Shown one piece after another: positions 1 to 5,373 of a DNA stretch of 5,373 nt (its first letter is position 1; each line of letters opens with the position of its first letter). The translations under genes and the position numbers were made by a program. The notes under the pieces are model-generated. The model did no database searches. It worked only from the letters and a program-made list of their open reading frames with translations, and was not told the origin of the DNA. The stretch spans positions 1-5,373 of the forward strand of contig CAKREL010000121.1 of assembly GCA_934317205.1 (NCBI GenBank), read 5' to 3'. The DNA comes from an uncultured Eubacterium sp. (GTDB lineage Bacteria > Bacillota > Clostridia > Lachnospirales > Lachnospiraceae).

Positions 1-924
1 ATCGCAACAAGAGACAGTTACGGCAATACATTAGTAGAGCTCGGAAAAGAGCATGAGAATCTGGTAGTTCTGGATGCTGACCTTGCAGGTGCAACAAAGA
101 CAGCTGTTTTCAAAAAAGCATTTCCGGAGCGTCACATTGACTGTGGTATCGCTGAGGGCAACATGGCAGGTATTGCAGCAGGTCTTGCTACCTGTGGAAA
201 AGTCCCGTTTATGAGTTCTTTTGCAATGTTTGCAGCAGGACGTGCATTTGAGCAGGTTCGTAATTCCATCGGATATCCGCACTTAAATGTAAAAATCGGC
301 GCAACTCACGCAGGTATTTCCGTAGGTGAGGATGGTGCAACTCATCAGTGTAATGAGGATATTGCCCTGATGCGTACTATTCCGGGCATGGTAGTGATCA
401 ATCCATGTGATGATGTAGAAGCAAAAGCAGCAGTTCGTGCTGCTTATGAGTATGAGGGACCGGTTTACTTAAGATTCGGCCGTCTGGCTGTTCCGGTAAT
501 CAACGACGAAGCAACTTACAAATTCGAACTTGGCAAAGGCGTTGTATTAAAAGAGGGCAAAGATGTGACAATCATCGCAACTGGTTTGTGTGTAAATGAG
601 GCAGTAGAGGCAGCAAAACTGCTGGCAGCAGATGGTATCGATGCAGAAGTGATCAACATCCATACAATCAAACCACTGGATGAGGAACTGGTTATTGCAT
701 CCGCACAGAAAACAGGCAAAGTCGTAACAGTAGAAGAGCATTCTGTAATTGGTGGTCTTGGAAGTGCTGTATGCGACACATTGAGCGAGAAAGCTCCGAC
801 AAAAGTAATGAAGATCGGTGTGTATGATCGTTTTGGTGAATCTGGTCCTGGTGCAGAGCTGATCAAGAAATATGAACTTGATAGCGAGAGTATTTATAAA
901 AAAGTAAAAGGCTTCATGGCTTAA
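1..924 (+). CDS. Transketolase, C-terminal subunit (5'-truncated by window edge)
   Basis: This is the second half of a split transketolase, the thiamine-diphosphate enzyme that moves two-carbon ketol units between sugar phosphates in the cytosolic non-oxidative pentose phosphate pathway. The frame is open from base 1 and gives 307 residues. The family is about 310 residues, so only the first few codons are lost. The ATG at 163 is internal, because conserved sequence precedes it. Visible landmarks are DADLAGATKT (residues 25-34), the pyrimidine-domain segment GIAEGNMAGIAAGLA with the presumed catalytic Glu52, THAGISVGEDGATHQ (102-116), and the C-terminal-domain stretch VEEHSVIGGLGSA (244-256). 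The cofactor diphosphate-binding half should be the N-terminal subunit, expected just upstream and outside the window. DXS and other two-subunit thiamine-diphosphate enzymes are related alternatives, but the THxGIxVGEDGxTHQ motif favours transketolase. No ordinary terminator follows directly; palindrome A begins 46 bases after the stop. Confidence 0.93.
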   Translation: MATRDSYGNTLVELGKEHENLVVLDADLAGATKTAVFKKAFPERHIDCGIAEGNMAGIAAGLATCGKVPFMSSFAMFAAGRAFEQVRNSIGYPHLNVKIGATHAGISVGEDGATHQCNEDIALMRTIPGMVVINPCDDVEAKAAVRAAYEYEGPVYLRFGRLAVPVINDEATYKFELGKGVVLKEGKDVTIIATGLCVNEAVEAAKLLAADGIDAEVINIHTIKPLDEELVIASAQKTGKVVTVEEHSVIGGLGSAVCDTLSEKAPTKVMKIGVYDRFGESGPGAELIKKYELDSESIYKKVKGFMA

Positions 925-969
925 ACTCTTGTTTGGCTGTGTTTTTGGCTAAAAATTTAATATAATTAA

Positions 970-1140
970 GAAAACGAAGAATCCTGTCAGAAAGCTAGAC
1001 GTTCGCTACCTTCTTTTCACTGCGGTTTCATCGCACTCACTCCCACCTCCTATAAAAGCTGGTCGGTTCCCGTTCGCGCAAAACCTTGTGAAAATCAGTC
1101 GCTCACTGAATCGCTTTTCCTGACAGGATTCTTCGTTTTC
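970..1140. repeat. Palindrome A: 171-bp element with 21-bp perfect terminal inverted repeats
   Basis: Bases 970-990 are the exact reverse complement of 1120-1140, that is 21 of 21 pairs. After a two-base bulge the pairing continues (991-995 with 1113-1117), and a further 7-bp match lies inside (1014-1020 with 1088-1094). The interior contains no credible gene; a 69-codon reading frame on the minus strand merely runs through it. The T-rich right arm and its downstream flank, just after the transketolase gene, could let the folded RNA serve as a 3' end, but the loop is large for a classical terminator. The form is that of a MITE-like or REP-like small mobile palindrome. No target-site duplication is obvious. 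Family membership is unknown without a search. Confidence 0.8.
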
Positions 1141-1171
1141 TCTATTTACGTTACCAAAATTAGTAGATGCA

Positions 1172-1373
1172 CACGACGGCATTGCGTGCCACACATGCAT
1201 ATAAGCTGATAGCATAATCTCTGTTGTGTTGCATGTGCAGATCTACAATTAAGTATGTTATAAAGTATAAAGTACAACAGTGTCATTCTTTACTCTATGT
1301 AAATCTGCGCATGCGACATAACGAATATTATTTTATCAGCTTATGTGCATGCGTGGTACGCAGTGCCGTCATG
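1172..1373. repeat. Palindrome B: 202-bp long imperfect inverted repeat with 76-nt arms
   Basis: Bases 1172-1247 pair with 1298-1373 across 76 positions without any gap. There are 62 Watson-Crick matches and 14 mismatches, and 12 of the mismatches are transitions. In a plus-strand RNA, eight of the mismatches become G-U wobbles, leaving 70 of 76 positions paired. The centre (1248-1297, 50 nt) is AT-rich and unpaired. The best block is the invariant TAAGCTGATA (1202-1211). The gap-free arms suggest a decayed perfect palindrome or an RNA selected to fold. No reading frame of note lies inside. It could be a mobile palindrome, a DNA cruciform site, or a structured transcript. Confidence 0.82.
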
Positions 1374-1582
1374 TAAACGGAACAAAGATGGGAAAACTCC
1401 AAGGCGAGGCGGTAGACTGATTTCTGTTATCGGAGCGAGCATAGCCCGACCGCGTGAGTGTGTCTGAGCCAACAGCTGTTTTGCTGTTGGTGAGTTCGCG
1501 GGAGCGGTCGGAGATAAGCGGCGCAGCGAAGATAGGAAATCCGTCGTGCCTGCATTGGAGTTTTCCCATCTTGTTCCTTACA
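1372..1582. repeat. Palindrome C: 211-bp element with about 24-bp arms and nested hairpin
   Basis: Bases 1379-1402 pair with 1555-1577; the only flaw is one extra A in the left arm. Pairing continues outward after a two-base insertion (1372-1376 with 1578-1582). Inside are a second paired block (1446-1452 with 1505-1511, CCGACCG/CGGTCGG) and a central perfect 8-bp hairpin, CCAACAGC-TGTTTT-GCTGTTGG (1469-1490). The interior is visibly richer in G+C than the surrounding DNA. Reading frames on both strands (minus 1369-1617 from a TTG, plus 1454-1660) cross it, but they span the repeat arms and show no protein-like features. It abuts palindrome B and ends about 120 bases before the LysM gene. The nested symmetry points to a small mobile or exapted palindromic element. 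Confidence 0.78.
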
Positions 1583-1701
1583 CTGACAAACAAGAAGTTG
1601 TTTTCAGAAATCGGCAAAGTTTTACAAGGCTCCCATGATAAAATTCCCCGAGAAAATTAAAACACTGTAATTATATAAACGATAGAAAGAGGGAATCAAA
1701 C

Positions 1702-3066
1702 ATGGGAAATCAGAAGGAGAGACAGTTTCAGTTGCCGAAAAATATCCGTCAGATGGGAAAACTTGGAGATACCTGTCAGATTTATGTAGAGGATTTTGTT
1801 TACACATATGTCCATCGGACACTGCACACGGAAATGAAGGAAAATGAGATTCCGGCAGCAGTACTTCTGGGAAAAACATATCGTCGCGGAAACCAGGAGT
1901 ACATATTTATCAGTGGTGCACAGCTGGTGGATTTTTCTTTTGCCGGAGAATCTACAGTATATGCTGAACCATTTACGGCGGAATCAGAGTATGGTGCCGA
2001 TTTGACACGGGATGAGATGCTGCACCAGGTGGATACAACGATCGTTTCAGACATCGATATTGTGGAACAGCCATCGTCAGCAGTGGCATCCCAGGAGCGT
2101 CAGCAATTGTTTTGGGAGAAAGTTTATCAGGGAATTAAGGAATTCTTTTCAGATTATGAACTTCTGGGCTGGTATTTTTCGCTGGAAGGAAGTAATCTGG
2201 AGGTGACAACTTCAATACAGCAGTTTTTTAATGCAACGCAGGAACATGGTTCCCGTTTTTTGTATTATGAGGACAAGTTGAACCGGATGGATGCGTTTTT
2301 TGTACAGGCGCAGGGCTGTCTGCAGCGTCTGGAGGGCTATGCTGTTTATTATGAAAAAAATCCGGCTATGCAGGAATTTCTGGTAGCGCAGAACAGGCAT
2401 ACAGAACCGTTACGGACAGATACAGAACAACAGAAACAAGAATCTCTGGATGTAGCACAGAACTATCGTGCCATTTTGAACAAACTGAATGAGCATCCGA
2501 CAAGGAAAAAACATCAGCCATTTGTGTATGTAGCTGGTGTTGCTGTTTTGGCTGTGGTGGCAGCAACCGGTATTTCACAGATTGGAAATTATCAGAATAT
2601 GAAAGTGTTGGAGCATACGTTACAGACAGTTTCAGGAAATGTGCAGAATGCAGAACCAAAAAATGTACCGGGTAAGCAGGCGAAAAATACCAAGGACGAG
2701 AGTAAGAAAGACACTGTGCAGGAACAGAATGAGGGCGTACAGGGGGCTGAGGAACAAAAAGCAGGTGATCAAAGTGGGACATCCGAGAATCAGACCGGAG
2801 ATCAGAATGCAGATCAGACATCTCAGAGTCAGCCAGCGCAGGATGTGGGCGTTCAAAACCAGTCAGACCAGAATCAGGATAACGCGGCTCTGATGCAGTC
2901 AGAACAAAAGGATGTCCGTTATTATACGGTGAAAAAAGGTGATAGCCTGATGTCCATCAGCAAAGCAGTTTATCACACCACGCAGAAAGTGCAGGATATC
3001 TGCAATGCGAACCAGATTGAAAATATGGATATGATCTATGAAGGACAGCAATTGTTGTTGCCGTAA
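1702..3066 (+). CDS. Membrane-anchored LysM protein with MPN-like cytoplasmic domain
   Basis: This 454-residue protein is probably a cell-wall-contacting membrane protein of unknown function. The ATG follows an AGAGGG-type ribosome binding site (about 1688-1694) at good spacing. It has no signal peptide. Residues 1-265 form a globular domain that, by eye, resembles an MPN/JAMM fold: a hydrophobic PAAVLLGK strand (51-58), then GWYFSLEGS (156-164) followed by TTSIQQFF (169-176), where active enzymes carry HSHP...SxxD. Both His and the Asp are absent, so it should not be a working isopeptidase. A transmembrane helix spans about 273-291, preceded by RKKH, which places the N-terminus inside. Residues 311-404 are a Gln/Asn/Asp/Glu-rich spacer, and 406-454 are a LysM domain (YYTVKKGDSLMSISKAVY to IYEGQQLLLP) that should bind peptidoglycan outside. 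The next gene starts 72 bases on with no terminator between. LysM and membrane calls are firm; the MPN call is inference. Confidence 0.88.
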   Translation: MGNQKERQFQLPKNIRQMGKLGDTCQIYVEDFVYTYVHRTLHTEMKENEIPAAVLLGKTYRRGNQEYIFISGAQLVDFSFAGESTVYAEPFTAESEYGADLTRDEMLHQVDTTIVSDIDIVEQPSSAVASQERQQLFWEKVYQGIKEFFSDYELLGWYFSLEGSNLEVTTSIQQFFNATQEHGSRFLYYEDKLNRMDAFFVQAQGCLQRLEGYAVYYEKNPAMQEFLVAQNRHTEPLRTDTEQQKQESLDVAQNYRAILNKLNEHPTRKKHQPFVYVAGVAVLAVVAATGISQIGNYQNMKVLEHTLQTVSGNVQNAEPKNVPGKQAKNTKDESKKDTVQEQNEGVQGAEEQKAGDQSGTSENQTGDQNADQTSQSQPAQDVGVQNQSDQNQDNAALMQSEQKDVRYYTVKKGDSLMSISKAVYHTTQKVQDICNANQIENMDMIYEGQQLLLP

Positions 3067-3072
3067 TCCTTC

Positions 3073-3101
3073 TGGACTTTCCTCCCAAAATGCTTTATGA
3101 T
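3073..3101 (+). promoter_or_regulatory. Possible internal sigma-A promoter before the DUF5711-like gene
   Basis: TGGACT (3073-3078, four of six matches to TTGACA) and TATGAT (3096-3101, five of six matches to TATAAT) are separated by exactly 17 bases, giving a predicted start near 3108. It sits in the 72-base gap after the LysM gene and could drive the last two genes separately. Matches of this quality arise by chance in AT-rich DNA, so read-through from upstream remains the main expectation. Confidence 0.4.
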
Positions 3102-3138
3102 ATACAACAAATGAAAACATTCTGAAGTGGAGGAAAGT

Positions 3139-4359
3139 ATGAATAACGCAGGAAAAAGTAATCTGCAAATGGTTCAGGCAAACTGGGAAGAAATCGAACG
3201 TAAAGTGCGTGAACATCATAAAAAGCAGTTAAAGATACTGGCTATTATTGTAGGTATCTGTGTGGTTCTCGCAGTTACATATTATATATGTGTGCAGCAT
3301 AAATTCTATGATGATTTTCGAATTATCAGTACAGTAGAACGGACGGATACAAATGCTACTCAATATGCGGAATTTAATGGAAATCTGTTAAAATATAGTA
3401 ATGACGGAGCGGCCTGTGTCACAACGGACAATCAGATTGTCTGGAATCAGAGTTTTGAAATGTCAGATCCGATGTTTGCAGTATGTAAACAGTATGTAGC
3501 ATTTGCGGATAAAGATGGAAAACAGATTTATGTCATGAACAGTAGCGGTACACAAGGAAAATTCAGTGTTACTATGCCGATACAGAGAATCGATGTATCA
3601 GCCAACGGTACAGTTGCCGTTATGATGGAAGAAGATGGAACCGGGTATCTGGCACTTTACAGCAGGAATGGCGAACAATTGGCAGAAGGTGCGATTCATG
3701 TGGAAAAAGGTGGTACGCCGTTGGATGTTGCGATTTCGCGGGACGGGGAAAAACTGGCCGTATCCAGTTTGGATATCCATGATGGAAGTGCAAAAAGCAC
3801 CGTAACTTTTTATAATTTTGGAACAGTAGGAGAGGAAAAAGTTGATCATATTGTGGCTTCCTATTCCTATGATGCAGTGATCCCAGAACTGACGTATGTT
3901 GGGGCAGATCAGCTGATTGCATTTTCAGATCAGGGCGTTTATACTTTTACAGGAGGAAATGCACCAAAAGAAGGAGCAAAGAAGCAGGTTGAAGAGGAAA
4001 TAAAATCAGTATTTTGCGATGACAGCTATTTTGCCCTTGTGTTTGCAGAAGGAAAAGATGAAGCAAAACGAAAAGTGGTTGTGTACAATATGAAATGTAA
4101 TGAACAGACACAGTTTGTGACAGATTTTCCATTTGAAAAAATGCGCTTCCTGGATAATCATGAAATCTGTCTTTACAGCAATAATGTATGTGCTATTTAT
4201 ACATTGGGTGGACGGGAAAAATTTCATTATGAATTCGAAAATACGTTTCGTGAGGCTCTGCATATTAGCGGATACCGCAGATATGCTTTTGTGATAGAGG
4301 ATGAGACACAGCAGATTCGTCTCCGACTGTTTGGAAGCGGGAAAGCGGGCGAAAAATAA
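3139..4359 (+). CDS. Single-pass membrane protein with beta-propeller-like outer domain (DUF5711-like)
   Basis: This 406-residue membrane protein has no known function. The start chosen is ATG 3139, because GGAGG (3129-3133) lies five bases before it; the in-frame GTG at 3127 overlaps that binding site and would be poorly placed. Residues 1-30 are charged and cytoplasmic ([14 protein letters not shown]). Residues 31-51 form a transmembrane helix, which is a signal anchor and not a cleaved signal. The remaining 350 residues should be outside the cell. They repeat short beta-strand units of the kind found in propellers, for example [17 protein letters not shown] (151-167), [16 protein letters not shown] (195-210), [20 protein letters not shown] (251-270) and [12 protein letters not shown] (315-326). 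Length and layout fit the DUF5711 family of Clostridia, recalled from memory. The stop overlaps the CvpA start by one base (TAATG), so the two should be translationally coupled. Confidence 0.85.
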   Translation: MNNAGKSNLQMVQANWEEIERKVREHHKKQLKILAIIVGICVVLAVTYYICVQHKFYDDFRIISTVERTDTNATQYAEFNGNLLKYSNDGAACVTTDNQIVWNQSFEMSDPMFAVCKQYVAFADKDGKQIYVMNSSGTQGKFSVTMPIQRIDVSANGTVAVMMEEDGTGYLALYSRNGEQLAEGAIHVEKGGTPLDVAISRDGEKLAVSSLDIHDGSAKSTVTFYNFGTVGEEKVDHIVASYSYDAVIPELTYVGADQLIAFSDQGVYTFTGGNAPKEGAKKQVEEEIKSVFCDDSYFALVFAEGKDEAKRKVVVYNMKCNEQTQFVTDFPFEKMRFLDNHEICLYSNNVCAIYTLGGREKFHYEFENTFREALHISGYRRYAFVIEDETQQIRLRLFGSGKAGEK

Positions 4360-5045
4360 TGAATTGGTTATTAGTGGTAGTAGGTGCGATTATTTTGTTC
4401 TGTGCGATTCGGGGATGGAACAGAGGATTGCTTCGAATTTTATATTCATTGATTTCCGTAGTGTTGCTAATTGGTCTGGTTTCCTATGCAACGCCGTATG
4501 TCAGCAATTACATTAAGGATAATACTGGTATTTATAGGGTATTGGAACAGCGTTGCACACAGGCGATTCGGGATAATGGAAAGGCAAAGCTTTCAGACAA
4601 TGTTAATGGCGGTAGTACTGTAGCTGGGGTATCCCTTCCAGAGCAGGTTACTTCCTATATAACAGATTCAGGAAATAATCTGTTGGATCAGGCAGGGGTG
4701 TATGAGATCCTTGGTAAAAAAATGGCAGACTGGATATTGGCAGGGATTTCTTATTTTGTTACCCTGCTGATTGCAGGTATTATCGTATCTATGATAGGAC
4801 GTTCTCTGCGCATCATCAATCGAATTCCGGTAATCAAAGGAATTAACCGGACACTTGGGATTTTTGCGGGAGCGTTTCAAGGGCTGATTCTTGTGTGGCT
4901 ACTGTTTATGCTTTTGTCACTGTTTGCTGGAACAGAAGAAGGGAAAATGATAATTGAGCAGATTGATCAGAGCAGTATTTTGAGATATCTATATTATAAT
5001 AACGTTCCATCCAGAATCTTGACAGGGTTTTTGTTTGGAAAATAG
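4359..5045 (+). CDS. CvpA-family integral membrane protein
   Basis: This 228-residue protein belongs to the CvpA family, named for E. coli CvpA, which is needed for colicin V production; the molecular activity of the family is not settled. Four membrane helices are visible at about 2-17, 25-44, 122-146 and 164-190. Family landmarks are the [10 protein letters not shown] turn after helix 1 (17-26) and the helix-4 stretch [17 protein letters not shown] (163-179), which resembles DRVLGVCFGALRGVLIV in the E. coli protein. Unlike the roughly 160-residue E. coli form, this one has a long loop of about 77 residues between helices 2 and 3 (45-121), probably extracytoplasmic if the N-terminus is inside. 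The ATG shares its A with the preceding stop codon, and no strong separate ribosome binding site is seen, consistent with coupling. It is the last gene before a strong terminator. Confidence 0.88.
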   Translation: MNWLLVVVGAIILFCAIRGWNRGLLRILYSLISVVLLIGLVSYATPYVSNYIKDNTGIYRVLEQRCTQAIRDNGKAKLSDNVNGGSTVAGVSLPEQVTSYITDSGNNLLDQAGVYEILGKKMADWILAGISYFVTLLIAGIIVSMIGRSLRIINRIPVIKGINRTLGIFAGAFQGLILVWLLFMLLSLFAGTEEGKMIIEQIDQSSILRYLYYNNVPSRILTGFLFGK

Positions 5046-5051
5046 AGTCAG

Positions 5052-5108
5052 AAAGAATAGATGTTGTGGTAAAAGAAAGAAAAACCACAACATCTATTCT
5101 TTTGTTTG
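5052..5108 (+). terminator. Strong intrinsic terminator after the cvpA-like gene
   Basis: A 19-bp perfect stem (5052-5070 with 5084-5102) encloses a 13-nt A-rich loop. The stem starts seven bases after the CvpA stop codon and its 3' side runs into the T-rich tract TTCTTTTGTTT. The stem is long and AT-rich, with one GTGGT/ACCAC core. An A-rich run on the 5' side would also allow some termination from the other strand. It separates the three-gene cluster from the rRNA promoter region. Confidence 0.9.
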
Positions 5109-5114
5109 ACGGGA

Positions 5115-5176
5115 TTAAAAAAATGTAAAAAAATATGTAAAAAAGTGTTGACAATGTAAAGCCTCAATGGTATTAT
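5115..5176 (+). promoter_or_regulatory. rRNA promoter P1 with phased A-tracts upstream
   Basis: A perfect -35 box TTGACA (5148-5153), a 17-bp spacer and TATTAT (5171-5176, five of six) form a near-consensus sigma-A promoter with a predicted start at about 5182-5183. Three A-tracts lie directly upstream (5117-5123, 5127-5133, 5139-5144), centred 10 to 11.5 bases apart. That spacing fits an UP element and intrinsically bent DNA. Such strength, together with the leader downstream, fits an rRNA operon. Confidence 0.88.
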
Positions 5177-5210
5177 CTAATAGCTGTCGCGGGGAACGAC
5201 GCAAGAAAGA

Positions 5211-5241
5211 AACAACTTTTGAAAAAATAAAAAAAGTTGTT
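5211..5241 (+). promoter_or_regulatory. Hairpin between tandem promoters, overlapping the P2 -35 box
   Basis: AACAACTTTT (5211-5220) pairs perfectly with AAAAGTTGTT (5232-5241) around an 11-nt A-rich loop. It lies in RNA made from P1 and its 3' edge contains the first two bases of the P2 -35 box. It could be a pause or processing site or a binding palindrome. No T-tract follows, so a terminator is unlikely. Confidence 0.55.
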
Positions 5242-5268
5242 GACAAGCGCAAAACCTTGTGATAACAT
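5240..5268 (+). promoter_or_regulatory. rRNA promoter P2
   Basis: TTGACA (5240-5245), a 17-bp spacer and TAACAT (5263-5268, four of six) form a second strong sigma-A promoter 92 bases after P1, with a predicted start near 5274-5275. The region just after each start site carries a matching element: GTCGCGGGGAACGAC (5186-5200) after P1 and GTCGCTGAACGAC (5275-5287) after P2. Tandem promoters are usual for bacterial rRNA operons and allow growth-rate control. Confidence 0.85.
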
Positions 5269-5274
5269 ATAAAA

Positions 5275-5373
5275 GTCGCTGAACGACAGCGGCAAAAAAG
5301 AACTTTGATAACTGAACAGTGAAATAACCTTGAAAGATTCATTGAGAACAGCGAAGTAATTCGCGATTTAAAT
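5275..5373 (+). ncRNA. rRNA operon leader with boxA-like antitermination site (partial)
   Basis: Downstream of P2 the sequence has the look of a Gram-positive 16S leader. GAACTTTGATAACTGAA (5300-5316) resembles the Bacillus boxA/leader sequence around CTTTGAAAACT, where the Nus factors would load. A 6-bp stem is possible at the 5' end (5275-5280 with 5288-5293, one wobble). Near the window end GCGAA-GTAA-TTCGC (5351-5364) forms a 5-bp stem capped by a GNRA-type tetraloop. No 16S 5'-end signature is reached, so mature rRNA must start outside the window. Confidence 0.7.

Noticed and set aside
163..165. ATG as the start of the transketolase subunit
   Set aside because: The 54 codons before it are in frame and contain conserved transketolase sequence including the presumed catalytic Glu region.
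1006..1215. 69-codon minus-strand reading frame
   Set aside because: It runs from palindrome B through most of palindrome A, lacks a convincing ribosome binding site and shows no protein-like composition; it is a by-product of repeat DNA.
1369..1617. 82-codon minus-strand reading frame starting at TTG, and an overlapping plus-strand frame at 1454-1660
   Set aside because: Both cross palindrome C including its arms, have no supporting domain, and exist on both strands of the same repeat.
925..1701. CRISPR array or riboswitch in the long intergenic gap
   Set aside because: The repeats are inverted and not regularly spaced direct repeats, and no known riboswitch core is recognisable. No convincing promoter for the LysM gene could be picked out either.
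2366..2821. 151-codon minus-strand frame opposite the LysM gene
   Set aside because: It is antisense to a well-supported gene and arises from the Gln-rich repetitive spacer; no start signal or domain is visible.
3127..3138. GTG start four codons upstream for the DUF5711-like gene
   Set aside because: The GTG lies on top of the GGAGG ribosome binding site that is ideally placed for the ATG at 3139.
5338..5373. Beginning of 16S rRNA
   Set aside because: The conserved 5' end of 16S is not reached; only leader sequence is present.

Overview
The window most likely comes from a Firmicute of class Clostridia, probably the Lachnospiraceae. This is inferred from moderately AT-rich DNA, strong purine-rich ribosome binding sites, a transketolase split into two subunits, a LysM / DUF5711-like / CvpA gene trio, and a Gram-positive-style rRNA leader. 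It is protein-based pattern recognition, not a database match. All four genes are on the + strand.

Layout: (1) 1-924 is the nearly complete gene for the C-terminal subunit of a split transketolase; only its first few codons are missing. (2) 925-1701 holds no credible gene. It carries three consecutive, unrelated-looking long inverted repeats: A at 970-1140, B at 1172-1373 and C at 1372-1582. B and C abut. They look like small non-autonomous palindromic elements. (3) 1702-5045 is a three-gene envelope cluster. The first gene encodes a membrane-anchored LysM protein whose cytoplasmic part resembles an MPN/JAMM fold without the metal ligands. The second encodes a single-pass membrane protein with a beta-propeller-like outer domain (DUF5711-like). 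The third encodes a CvpA-family membrane protein and overlaps the second by one base. (4) A strong intrinsic terminator at 5052-5108 closes the cluster. (5) 5115-5373 is a dense regulatory region: two near-consensus sigma-A promoters in tandem, each with a 17-bp spacer, then a boxA-like leader. This is the typical start of a ribosomal RNA operon; the 16S gene itself must lie past the end of the window.

Transketolase serves the non-oxidative pentose phosphate pathway. The three middle genes probably form a cell-envelope module of unknown purpose: one protein can bind peptidoglycan outside and carries a cytoplasmic domain, one displays a propeller outside, and one is multi-spanning. The least described items are the MPN-like/LysM architecture, the triple palindrome block, and the paired rRNA promoters with matching initial transcribed sequences. 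No defence system, CRISPR array, transposase or tRNA is visible.
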